A stretch of DNA of 64,000 bases from Nocardioides flavescens (GTDB lineage: Bacteria; Actinomycetota; Actinomycetes; Propionibacteriales; Nocardioidaceae). The position numbers and the translations under genes were made by a program. This document shows, one piece after another, positions 51,789 through 59,384 of the stretch; within the stretch, counting starts at the first letter, position 1; each line of letters begins with the position of its first letter. Location: the NCBI RefSeq assembly GCF_009823805.1, contig NZ_WUEK01000003.1, forward strand, positions 124,001 to 188,000, written 5' to 3'. The notes under the pieces are model-generated. The model worked only from the letters and a program-made list of their open reading frames with translations. It was not told the origin of the DNA and searched no databases.

Positions 51789-52717
51789 ACCATGTGGACG
51801 CGCTTGTAGAACGCCAGCGCGGGTCGGGTCAGCAGGCCGAGCTCGTCGAGGAACTCCATCAGGTGCGCGCAGCTCGAGCGCATCAGCGTGTGGTGGTGCT
51901 CGTTGGCCTCCGCGGCGGCGACGGCGCGCTTCGGATCGAGGCCCGCGGCGGCGTAGACGCCCTCGTTGACCATGTTGGAGACGATCACGTGGGCGGCGAT
52001 CGCGATGACGAGCGCCGAGGTCTGGCGGCGCCGCGGCCCGGCGCCCTCGATGCGCTCGCGCATCTCCTGGCGCGCGAACTTCATGTGGCGCGACTCCTCG
52101 ACCACGTGGATCTTGCTGGTGGTGCGCACGATCGGCAGGACCTGCTCGCCGCGCATCCAGTCGCGCTGCATGACGTCGAGGACCTCCTCGGCGACCAGGA
52201 TCCCGCCGTACGCCACCTCGGCGGTCGCGAGCGACTTGAAGACCCGGCCGAGCTCGACGCTCGCACGGCGCGGGAAGTACGCCGGGATGCCCATCTTGGT
52301 GCAGGCCCGGGCGAACATGATCGAGTGCCGGCACTCGTCGGCGATCTCGGTCAGCGCGAACTGGAAGTCGGACTCGGCGTACTTGCCGCAGTACTGGTCG
52401 CGCAGCACCATCTGCTGCAGGATCATCTCGAACCAGATCCCGGTGCTCATGATCGACGCCACCTCGTGGCGGGTCAGCCTCACCCGCTGCTCCGGGGTCA
52501 TCTCGTCCCACAGGGGCGTCCCATAGAGCGTCGACCACTCGGGGTTGAGCCCGTAGTGCGTGGGGTCGAGCTCGGCGTCCCAGTCGACCTCGACCGAGGG
52601 GTCGTAGGACAGCGCCGCGGAGGAGTCGAGCAGGCGCTGGGAGCCGTCGCGCGTGCCGTCGCGCGTGCCGTCGCGAGTGGCGTCGAGGGTGCGGGCGTCG
52701 GGGGCGATGGTGCTCAT
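51785..52717 (-). CDS. AurF-like diiron oxygenase
   Basis: The 310-residue helical protein matches the AurF/diiron N-oxygenase family. Iron-ligand motifs are visible: E in RHEVASIMSTGIWFE, EIADECRHSIMF, EEVLDVM and VVEESRHMKFARQE, then NEHHHTLMRS. AurF itself oxidises arylamines; many actinobacterial members have unknown substrates. The N-terminus has a (TRDG)3 repeat encoded by a 12-bp tandem repeat. Coupled to a ferredoxin-reductase and divergent from a TetR gene across two palindromes, which together suggest an inducible two-component oxygenase. Confidence 0.87.
   Translation of the reverse strand: MSTIAPDARTLDATRDGTRDGTRDGSQRLLDSSAALSYDPSVEVDWDAELDPTHYGLNPEWSTLYGTPLWDEMTPEQRVRLTRHEVASIMSTGIWFEMILQQMVLRDQYCGKYAESDFQFALTEIADECRHSIMFARACTKMGIPAYFPRRASVELGRVFKSLATAEVAYGGILVAEEVLDVMQRDWMRGEQVLPIVRTTSKIHVVEESRHMKFARQEMRERIEGAGPRRRQTSALVIAIAAHVIVSNMVNEGVYAAAGLDPKRAVAAAEANEHHHTLMRSSCAHLMEFLDELGLLTRPALAFYKRVHMV
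52643..52678. repeat. 12-bp tandem repeat in the diiron oxygenase gene
   Basis: Three units of GCCGTCGCGCGT (the last with one change), read on the minus strand as repeated Thr-Arg-Asp-Gly. Being in-frame, unit number could vary without frameshift. Confidence 0.85.
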
Positions 52718-52755
52718 GTGGACCTCGCTGGAGTCTGGGTGGCGGGCGGTGCGGC

Positions 52756-52768
52756 GTACCAGGGGTAC
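52756..52768. promoter_or_regulatory. Candidate TetR operator 1
   Basis: Perfect palindrome GTACC-agg-GGTAC, 38 bp before the diiron-oxygenase ATG in the divergent region. Confidence 0.45.
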
Positions 52769-52797
52769 GTATGACTCGGTGTCGCAGACAAGTAGAT

Positions 52798-52812
52798 GGT
52801 ACGACGTGTACC
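52798..52812. promoter_or_regulatory. Candidate TetR operator 2
   Basis: GGTAC-gacgt-GTACC, using the same pentamers as site 1 with the arms swapped, 46 bp before the TetR GTG. Confidence 0.45.
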
Positions 52813-52858
52813 CCTTCGCTGCCAGGGGGCAAACGTGTGACCGCGATAACGTGCAGCG

Positions 52859-53551
52859 GTGTCAGACGCGACCGAGCCGCCCGCGGAGGGTGGGCCGCCG
52901 GTCGACGGGCGCGCCGCCCGGTGGAGCGGGCAGCAGGAACGCCGTCGCGCCGAGTTCGTCGAGGCGGCCCTGCGCGCGATCGAGCGTCACGGGGAGGAGG
53001 TCTCGACCGAGCAGATCGCCGCGGAGGCCGGGGTCGCCCGCACCCGTCTCTACCGCCACTTCGCCGGCGCCCAGGAGCTCAACCAGGCGATCGCGGCGCG
53101 GGTCGAGCAGCTCATCCTCGACGGCCTCACGCCGGTCTGGGACCCGACGGCCAGCCCCGCCGTCATCATCCGCACCGCGGTCTCGACCCACCTGCACTGG
53201 CTGACCGAGCACCACGCGCTCTACCGCTACCTCGTGCGCCACTCGGTCACGACCGCCTCCGGCGACACGGTCGTCAACGACGTCAAGCGGCTGATCGCCG
53301 ACCTGTTGGTGCGCCTGCTCGACGAGTACGTCGCGCTGCTCGGCCTCGACGCGCGCATCATCCAACCGCTGTCGTTCGGCCTGGTCGGGTTCGTCGACGC
53401 CGCCGCCGAGCGGTGGGTCGTCGACCCGCGCGGCGTGGAGGTCGAGGAGATGGTCGACCTGCTCGCCGAGTGGATCTGGTCGGTGCTCGCCGGCGTGCTG
53501 CGCGCCGAGGGGCTCGACGTCGACCCCGAGACCCCGCTGGTGAGCCCGTGA
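52859..53551 (+). CDS. TetR/AcrR-family regulator
   Basis: The 230-residue repressor has an N-terminal disordered stretch and a helix-turn-helix (about 30-76: EAALRAIERHGEEVSTEQIAAEAGVARTRLYRHF) followed by a helical ligand domain. It is divergent from the diiron oxygenase/reductase pair, with two GTACC-type palindromes between, so it probably controls that pair and itself. The inducer is unknown. GTG start; GTGA overlap with the methyltransferase gene downstream. Confidence 0.88.
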   Translation: MSDATEPPAEGGPPVDGRAARWSGQQERRRAEFVEAALRAIERHGEEVSTEQIAAEAGVARTRLYRHFAGAQELNQAIAARVEQLILDGLTPVWDPTASPAVIIRTAVSTHLHWLTEHHALYRYLVRHSVTTASGDTVVNDVKRLIADLLVRLLDEYVALLGLDARIIQPLSFGLVGFVDAAAERWVVDPRGVEVEEMVDLLAEWIWSVLAGVLRAEGLDVDPETPLVSP

Positions 53552-54171
53552 CCAGGTGGCAGCAGATCGCGCGCGCGGCGCACGGGCCGGCGTACGCCGA
53601 GGAGTACGCCGCGCGCTTCCGCGACCTCGCCGCCGAGGGCGCCGACGTGCACGGCGAGGCGGCGTTCGTCGCCGCTCTCGTCGCACCTCCGTCGAGCGTG
53701 CTCGACGCCGGGTGCGGCACCGGCCGGGTCGCGATCCGGCTCGCCGAGCTCGGCTACGACGTCGTCGGGGTCGACGTCGACGCCTCGATGCTGATGGAGG
53801 CCCGCGCCCAGGCGCCGCGGCTCGACTGGCGCGTCGGCGACCTCTCCTCGCTCGCCACCGGCGCGACGTACGACGTGGTGCTGGTCGCGGGCAACACGAT
53901 CCCGCTGCTCGAGCCCGGCACGCTCGCCGCGACCGCGGAGCGGCTCGCCGCGCACGTCGCGCCGGACGGGCTGCTGGTGTGCGGCTTCGGCCTCGACGAC
54001 GAGCACCTGCCGGGCGACTGCCCGGTGACCCCGCTCGCCGACGTCGACGCAGCGTTGGCGGCCGCCGGGCTCGAGCCGGTGCGCCGGCTCGCGGGCTGGG
54101 ACGGCGGCCCGGACGGAGCGGCGTACGACGGCGGCGGCTACGTCGTGACCGTCGACATCCTCCGTCGGTGA
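53548..54171 (+). CDS. SAM-dependent class I methyltransferase
   Basis: The 207-residue protein has the SAM-binding motif I SVLDAGCGTGRVAIRLAELGYDVVGVDVD at about 50-78 and a typical VGDLSSL and YDVVLVAGN continuation. Substrate unknown; the short cap suggests a small molecule. GTG start translationally coupled to the TetR gene. A family A element begins eight bases after the stop codon. Confidence 0.87.
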   Translation: MTRWQQIARAAHGPAYAEEYAARFRDLAAEGADVHGEAAFVAALVAPPSSVLDAGCGTGRVAIRLAELGYDVVGVDVDASMLMEARAQAPRLDWRVGDLSSLATGATYDVVLVAGNTIPLLEPGTLAATAERLAAHVAPDGLLVCGFGLDDEHLPGDCPVTPLADVDAALAAAGLEPVRRLAGWDGGPDGAAYDGGGYVVTVDILRR

Positions 54172-54179
54172 CGGCATCT

Positions 54180-54341
54180 AGGGCGTGGTTCTCCAACCCG
54201 CGCGGTCGCCCGCGCGGCGTCGCATCGGACCTGGACGGCGTTGTCGTCGCCCGCCGTGACTCCGCCACGGCGGGCTCCTCCGCCTTGCCAGCTCCGCGCG
54301 ACCCCACGCCTGCTCCCACGGGGGTCGAAGAGCCACGCCCT
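54180..54341. repeat. Family A 162-bp palindromic element, copy 3
   Basis: Ends CTAGGGCGTGG and CCACGCCCTAG pair; the arm interior (TTCTCCAACCC) differs from copies 1 and 2, with most pairs kept. The core hairpin is CCCGCCGTG ... CACGGCGGG. It lies between two genes on the same strand and ends 11 bases before the next start, so here it may also affect downstream expression. Confidence 0.88.
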
Positions 54342-54352
54342 AGTCTGACCGG

Positions 54353-55309
54353 GTGCTGACCCTCGACGCCCTCGTCGACCTCGACGTCCTCGCCTGCCCG
54401 GTCTGTCGGGCGCCGGTGCGCCGCGAGGAGGGCCGGTGGCTGTGCGCGGGCGCGACGTGCCCCCACGGCCGCGAGCCGTTCCCGGTCGTGGGTGGCCAGC
54501 CCGCCCTCGTCGACTTCCGCCACAGCGTCCTCGACCCCGAGCGGCTGCGCGCGGAGGAGGGGGCCTCGGAGGTGAACCGGTCTCCGCTCGCGACCCTCTA
54601 CCGCCGCCTCGTCCACCCGGCCAACACCACCGCGCCGGCCAACGTCGCGCGGATGCTCGAGCTGCTGCGCGCCGACGCGGGCGCCGTCGGCCGGGCCCCG
54701 AGGGTGCTCGTCGTCGGCGGCGGCACGGTCGGCGACGGCCTCGAGTCGCTCTACGCCGACCCGAGCGTCGACGTCGTCTCCTTCGACGTCTACGCGAGCG
54801 CCGCGACCCAGTTCGTCGGCGACGGCCACGCGATCGCGCTGGCCGACGGCTCCGTCGACGGTGTCATCGTGCAGGCCGTGCTGGAGCACGTGCTCGAGCC
54901 CGCGGTCGTCGCGGGCGAGATCGCCCGGGTGCTGCGCACGGGCGGCATCGTCTACGCCGACACGCCGTTCCTGCAGCAGGTCCACGAGGGCGCCTACGAC
55001 TTCACGCGCTTCACCGAGAGCGGCCACCGCGCGCTGTTCCGCTCCTTCGAGCGCATCGACTCCGGCACGGTCGCCGGCGCCGGCACGGCCCTGCGCTGGT
55101 CGGTCGACCACTGGGTGCGGGCCCTGACCCGGTCGGTCCCCCTGGGGCGCATCGTCGCGCTGCTGTTCTTCTGGCTCAGCTGGACCGACCGGTTCCTCGA
55201 CCCGCGGCACTCCTCGGACTCGGCGAGCAGCGTCTTCTTCCTCGGCCGCAAGAGCGAGCGTGAGCTGACCCCGGCCGAGGCGATCGCGCACTACCGGGGC
55301 GGGATGTGA
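54353..55309 (+). CDS. Methyltransferase with N-terminal Trm112-like zinc ribbon
   Basis: The 318-residue protein begins with a Trm112p-like Cys4 zinc ribbon (LACPVCRAP ... CAGATCPHGREPFPVVGGQPALVD) and continues as a class I methyltransferase: VLVVGGGTVGDG, then VSFDVYAS, ALADGSVDGVIVQAVLEHVLEP and GGIVYADTPFLQQVHEGAYDF. A hydrophobic stretch near 268-285 may contact the membrane. The LEHV and PFLQQVHEGAYDF blocks are those of enzymes acting on glycan or lipid substrates. GTGA overlap with the sirtuin gene. Confidence 0.85.
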   Translation: MLTLDALVDLDVLACPVCRAPVRREEGRWLCAGATCPHGREPFPVVGGQPALVDFRHSVLDPERLRAEEGASEVNRSPLATLYRRLVHPANTTAPANVARMLELLRADAGAVGRAPRVLVVGGGTVGDGLESLYADPSVDVVSFDVYASAATQFVGDGHAIALADGSVDGVIVQAVLEHVLEPAVVAGEIARVLRTGGIVYADTPFLQQVHEGAYDFTRFTESGHRALFRSFERIDSGTVAGAGTALRWSVDHWVRALTRSVPLGRIVALLFFWLSWTDRFLDPRHSSDSASSVFFLGRKSERELTPAEAIAHYRGGM

Positions 55310-56022
55310 GCGGACCCGCTCGCGTGGGCCGCGTCGTCGTGCTCACGGGCGCCGGCATCTCCGCCGAGAGCGGCGTGCCGACGTTCCGCGACAGCGACGG
55401 GCTCTGGGAGGGCCACCGGGTCGAGGACGTCGCCACGCCGGAGGCCTTCGAGCGCCAGCCCTCGGTGGTGCAGGCCTTCTACGACGACCGCCGCGCGGCC
55501 CTGGCGCACGTCGAGCCCAATCCCGCCCACCGGGCCCTCGCTCGGCTCGAGCAGGCTCTCGGCGACGACCTCCTGCTGGTCACGCAGAACATCGACGACC
55601 TCCACGAGCGCGGCGGCTCGCTGCGGGTGCTGCACATGCACGGCGAGCTGCTCAAGGCGCTGTGCAACGGCTGCGGCGGCCGCTTCGCGTGGAGCGGCGA
55701 CCTCGTCGACTTCCCGCCCTGCCCGGGCTGTGCGGCCATCGAGCTGCGGCCCGACGTGGTGTGGTTCGGCGAGATCCCCAACGACATGGACCGCATCGGC
55801 GCCGCCCTCCAGCGCGCCGACCTGTTCGTCTCGATCGGCACCTCCGGCGCGGTCTACCCCGCGGCCGGCTTCGTCCAGGCCGCGTCGGCGTACGGCGCCC
55901 GCACGCTCGAGCTCAACCTCGTGCCGAGCGAGGGCAGCCACCACTTCGACGAGGCCCGCCACGGCCGGGCCGGCGAGATCGTGCCGGCGTGGGTCGACGA
56001 GCTGCTGGGCGGCGGGTCGTGA
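55306..56022 (+). CDS. cobB: Sir2-family NAD-dependent deacylase
   Basis: A 238-residue sirtuin that removes acyl groups from lysines with NAD(+). It has GAGISAESGVPTFRDSDGLW at 15-34, TQNIDDLHERGG and catalytic His in VLHMHGELL, and a zinc site CNGCGG ... CPGCAA. Tyr59 and Arg62 in FYDDRR match the Tyr-x-x-Arg of class III sirtuins (E. coli CobB, SIRT5), which prefer succinyl or malonyl groups. GTG start, coupled to both neighbours by four-base overlaps. Confidence 0.94.
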   Translation: MSGPARVGRVVVLTGAGISAESGVPTFRDSDGLWEGHRVEDVATPEAFERQPSVVQAFYDDRRAALAHVEPNPAHRALARLEQALGDDLLLVTQNIDDLHERGGSLRVLHMHGELLKALCNGCGGRFAWSGDLVDFPPCPGCAAIELRPDVVWFGEIPNDMDRIGAALQRADLFVSIGTSGAVYPAAGFVQAASAYGARTLELNLVPSEGSHHFDEARHGRAGEIVPAWVDELLGGGS

Positions 56023-56537
56023 GCGAGACCCCCGTGCCGGCGTACGCCGCCGACGAGGCGACCACGCTGCGGTCCTTCCTCGACGAGCACCGCGTGACGT
56101 TCCGGCGCAAGACCGACGGCCTCGACACGGCTCAGCTGCGGCAGCGTCTCGCGCCGAGCTCGCTCTCGCTGGGCGGTCTCGCGAAGCACCTGGCCTTCGT
56201 CGAGGACTTCTGGTTCGGCTACGTCCTCACCGGCGCCGAGCCGGCTGCGGAGTTCGCCGCGGCCGACTGGGACGCCGACCCCGACTGGGAGTTCACCTCG
56301 GCCGACGACGAGGAGGCCGCGGCGCTGCTCGACCTGTGGTCGAGGACCGTGATGCGCTCCGAGGCGAACCTCGACGCGTGCGGCGGGCTCGACGACCTCG
56401 CGGCCCGTCGGCACCACCGCGACGACGCACCGCTCACCGTGCGCTGGATGCTGCTGCACATGATCAGCGAGTACGCCCGGCACAACGGCCACGCCGACCT
56501 CGTCCGGGAGTCGATCGACGGGCGGACGGGCTACTGA
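56019..56537 (+). CDS. DinB/DUF664-family protein
   Basis: A 172-residue four-helix-bundle protein of the DinB superfamily, close to the mini-circle/DUF664 group: LRSFLDEHRVTFRRKTDGLDTAQL, SLSLGGLAKHLAFVEDFWFGYVLTG and MLLHMISEYARHNGHADLVRESIDG. Three His (in KHLAFVE, HMISEYARH and HNGHADL regions) are placed to bind metal. Some relatives are mycothiol- or bacillithiol-dependent transferases. GTG start, last gene of the methyltransferase-sirtuin operon. Confidence 0.88.
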   Translation: MSETPVPAYAADEATTLRSFLDEHRVTFRRKTDGLDTAQLRQRLAPSSLSLGGLAKHLAFVEDFWFGYVLTGAEPAAEFAAADWDADPDWEFTSADDEEAAALLDLWSRTVMRSEANLDACGGLDDLAARRHHRDDAPLTVRWMLLHMISEYARHNGHADLVRESIDGRTGY

Positions 56538-56556
56538 CCCGCGCGCGACGCGAGCC

Positions 56557-57417
56557 CTACCGGTGGCCGGCCTCGACGTAGGCCAGGGCCCGCTGCGCCA
56601 GCCGGGTGGCCGTGCCGGGGCTCGCGCCCGAAGGGGAGGGTGAACCCGCCAGCGCACCTTGCAGCAGGTCGCGCGCGTCGGTGTCACCGCGGCCCGCGGC
56701 CACCGAGGCGCAGAGCCGGGCGGCGTCACGCACCGCGGCGGGGTCGAGGGTCCACACGGACTCGAAGACCCGCTCGCGGTCGGGCAGACCGCTCTGGCCG
56801 GGCAGCTCCCAGGCGGCGAGGGCGACCGCCAGCTCGGGGGAGTCGTGCACGACGGTCCACTCCCGCACCATCGGCGCGTCGGGTTCGAGGTGGACGGCGT
56901 GCAGCGCGTCGCTGGTCGCGACCTCGCCGTCGAGGGCGAAGACGTGGGTGGAGCGGGCGGTGCGGGCCAGCTCGTCCCAGCGGGCCCGGGCGGAGGCGAA
57001 GTTGCGCCACTGCTGGAACGCGCCGAACAGGTGCCCCTGCGCGCCGCTCGCGGCGACCTCGTCCTCGATGGCCCACGACAGCCCGAGCAGCGAGAGCTTG
57101 CGCAGCTGCTGGGTGCGCTCGGCCGGGTGCCGGCGCACGATCTCGGGGTAGACGGCCGCGGGCGGCTGGGTGCGGGCCTCCTGGGCCAGGGCGACGGCGT
57201 TCTCGAGCTGCAGTCCGTCCTCCCGCAGGCGGACGACGTCACGCACCACCTCGATCTCGGCACGGGCGTAGCGGCGGTGGCCGCGGGGGGTGCGCTGGGC
57301 CCGCGGGAAGTCGTGGCGCGCCTCCCAGGCGCGCAGCGTCGCCGCGGCGACCCCGGTGGCCTCGGCCAGCTCGCCGATCGTGAGCCACTCTTGCGCAATC
57401 CTCGATGACGCGTCCAT
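56557..57417 (-). CDS. MerR-family regulator with DICT sensory domain
   Basis: The 286-residue regulator has a MerR helix-turn-helix (about 8-75: LTIGELAEATGVAAATLRAWEARHDFPRAQRTPRGHRRYARAEIEVV read through its turns) and a C-terminal DICT domain (about 110-250: KLSLLGLSWAIEDEVAA, FGAFQQWRNF, ALDGEV, REWTVVHDSPELAVALAAWE). DICT domains are linked to light or other signal responses. ATG at 57417. The upstream region has CAAC-N11-GTTG (57432-57450 region), a possible MerR-type site. Divergent from the 89-codon/FHA pair. Confidence 0.87.
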   Translation of the reverse strand: MDASSRIAQEWLTIGELAEATGVAAATLRAWEARHDFPRAQRTPRGHRRYARAEIEVVRDVVRLREDGLQLENAVALAQEARTQPPAAVYPEIVRRHPAERTQQLRKLSLLGLSWAIEDEVAASGAQGHLFGAFQQWRNFASARARWDELARTARSTHVFALDGEVATSDALHAVHLEPDAPMVREWTVVHDSPELAVALAAWELPGQSGLPDRERVFESVWTLDPAAVRDAARLCASVAAGRGDTDARDLLQGALAGSPSPSGASPGTATRLAQRALAYVEAGHR

Positions 57418-57538
57418 GATCGAAGAGTACAACCTCGACAAGATGTTGAAGATCAGCGAAGTCGGGCACCGGTGAGGACGAACCGCTCCCGACGACCGGC
57501 CGCCCGGCCGGACGACGAGAAGACGTGAGGAGAGCACC

Positions 57539-57808
57539 ATGAGTGACCCGCTGACCGTGACCCCTCAGGGGCCCGTGATGAGCACGCGTGAGCCCGGCAC
57601 CGGCGACGACGTCGTCGACTGGGCCGACCTCGGAGCCCGCATGTGGGACTTCCTGACCGGCCGCCAGGCCGCCATCCACTACCGCTTCGAGGACATGGCC
57701 GTCGAGGTCCCGCGCGACACCGGCGTCCAGGCGCCGCGGGCGACGTGGAAGCTCAACGGCACCCTGACGATCACCACCACCGACACCAACGCACGGGCGG
57801 ACGGCTGA
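57539..57808 (+). CDS. Small hypothetical protein beside the FHA gene
   Basis: The 89-residue product has a disordered N-terminus and a central Trp/Phe-rich part (DLGARMWDFLTGRQAAIHYRF), then beta-like EDMAVEVPRD and WKLNGTLTITTTD. No family recognised. ATG with a strong GAGGAGAG site. One base separates it from the FHA gene, so they are cotranscribed and perhaps work together. Confidence 0.72.
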   Translation: MSDPLTVTPQGPVMSTREPGTGDDVVDWADLGARMWDFLTGRQAAIHYRFEDMAVEVPRDTGVQAPRATWKLNGTLTITTTDTNARADG

Positions 57809-57809
57809 C

Positions 57810-58649
57810 GTGACCACCGTCGTAGGAGCAGACCTGGAGTTCACCCTGTCGCGCGAGGGCCACGAGGACGTGCGCGGGCGCATCCGGGGGCGCAACAACC
57901 GGCTGGTCCTCGAGGTCGACGACGCCGGCGCGTTCGCCGGCGGCGCCGACGCGCCGGCCATCAAGGCCGTCGCCGAGGGCCTGGCCCGTCGTGGCATGAC
58001 CCTCGAGGTCGTGCAGTCCGACCGGCACCTGGTGACCCTCGGCGCCGTACGTGCGCCGTGGTGGCAGAAGCGCGTCACCGGCACCCGCCGCATCAAGCTC
58101 GGCAGCCTGCGCGGCGCGCTGACCTCGGCCCGGTCGCGCACCCGCGCGCAGGGCCCCGCCCTCCCGACGGCCGGGCTGATCCCGCCGCCGGTCGTGCTGC
58201 CCGAGCTGCCGCTCTTCCGCCGGCGCCTCGCCCGCACCACCCACGACCCCGACCGCGGCGGCGCCGCGCGCCTCGTGGTCGTCAAGGAGGCCTACCTCCC
58301 CGGTGAGGCCGAGACGGTGTTCTGGCTGCGCGACGGCATGACCATCGGCTCCGGGCCCGACTGCGACGTGCGCCTGCCGGGGCTCGCCGACCAGCACGCC
58401 GTGGTCGAGCACGACGACGACGACGAGTGGGTGATCCGCGCCGTCCGCGGGCTGACCCGCGTGCACGGGGCCCCCGTCGTACGGCAGGCGATGCGGACCG
58501 GAGCGCGCATCACGCTCGGCAGCCACGAACTGGCCTACTACCGCGAGGAGTACGCCGACCACGGCCGCCCGTTCGGCGGCCGCATCGGTGGCGAGCTCGG
58601 ACGGCAGGCGACGCAGCCTCCGCGCGAGAGCGGGCCGGCCGCCGGCTGA
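57810..58649 (+). CDS. FHA-domain protein
   Basis: The 279-residue cytoplasmic protein has an N-terminal domain of unknown function (1-100), a basic linker and a C-terminal FHA phosphothreonine-binding domain (about 165-250). The FHA core is visible as MTIGSGPDCDVRLPGLADQHAVVEHDDDD, with Gly-Ser and the D-Q-H-A in place of the usual S-x-x-H. FHA proteins in actinobacteria act downstream of Ser/Thr kinases; no kinase gene is nearby. GTG start. Confidence 0.85.
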   Translation: MTTVVGADLEFTLSREGHEDVRGRIRGRNNRLVLEVDDAGAFAGGADAPAIKAVAEGLARRGMTLEVVQSDRHLVTLGAVRAPWWQKRVTGTRRIKLGSLRGALTSARSRTRAQGPALPTAGLIPPPVVLPELPLFRRRLARTTHDPDRGGAARLVVVKEAYLPGEAETVFWLRDGMTIGSGPDCDVRLPGLADQHAVVEHDDDDEWVIRAVRGLTRVHGAPVVRQAMRTGARITLGSHELAYYREEYADHGRPFGGRIGGELGRQATQPPRESGPAAG

Positions 58650-58717
58650 GGCCGGTCGCGGACCGACCCCGACCGAGCCTGGGGGAGACCGCGGGGGCGG
58701 CCGGTTACGGTGAGGAC

Positions 58718-59368
58718 ATGCGACGCCTCGCCGCGACCCTGGCCGCCTCCGTCGTCCCGTGCCTGGTTGCGGTGCCGCTGGCAGTGCCAGCGTCAGCCGC
58801 CCCGGCCTCCTCCCCGCTCCCTGTCGTGGTCGCCGCCCCCGCGGGTCCCGCCGCCGGCGTCACCGTCGGCGCCGCCGACCGGCGTCGCGACGTACCCTCG
58901 CGCGAGCAGTGGCTGGCCGACGTGAAGACCGCGATGACGGGTGCTCGCGCCTACGTGCGCGAGCGCGCGGCCGCCGCCACGCCCGACGAGCGGCTCGCGG
59001 TCAACTTCGACATCGACAACACCGTCATCGCGACCTACTACGACGGCGGCGGTGCGATCCCGCAGATGACGAAGTTCGTGAAGCTGCTGCAGCGCAAGGA
59101 CGTCGCCGTCCTGTTCAACACCGGCCGCTCCGCCGACCAGCGCGCCTCCACCCGCGCGCAGCTGAAGCGCAACGGCTTCCCCGTCGACGGTCTCTGCCTG
59201 CGCGGCCAGGGCAAGACCCTCGTCTTCGGCAAGCAGCGCTGCCGCGACCTGTTCATCTCCCGCGGCTACACCCTCATCGCCAACGTCGGCAACAACGACA
59301 CCGACTTCGCCGGCGACGGCTACGAGCGCGCCTACCGGCTCCCCAACTACGACGGCGTGCTCGGCTGA
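58718..59368 (+). CDS. Secreted HAD-superfamily acid phosphatase
   Basis: The 216-residue protein has a Sec signal peptide (about 1-28, ending ASA) and an HAD subfamily IIIB/class B acid phosphatase core. Nucleophile motif NFDIDNTVIATYYDGG, VLFNTGRSADQRASTRAQL (motif II region), KQRCRDLF and GNNDTDFAGDGY (motif IV) are visible. It should act outside the membrane on phosphomonoesters. ATG start. A 357-base gene-free stretch with a hairpin array follows. Confidence 0.9.
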   Translation: MRRLAATLAASVVPCLVAVPLAVPASAAPASSPLPVVVAAPAGPAAGVTVGAADRRRDVPSREQWLADVKTAMTGARAYVRERAAAATPDERLAVNFDIDNTVIATYYDGGGAIPQMTKFVKLLQRKDVAVLFNTGRSADQRASTRAQLKRNGFPVDGLCLRGQGKTLVFGKQRCRDLFISRGYTLIANVGNNDTDFAGDGYERAYRLPNYDGVLG

Positions 59369-59384
59369 GGCTGCGGCGTCCTCA

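Noticed and set aside
2305..54341. Family A copies as insertion sequences or MITEs with target duplications
   Set aside because: No transposase frame and no clear flanking target-site duplications were found at the three copies, so mobility is left as a hypothesis only.
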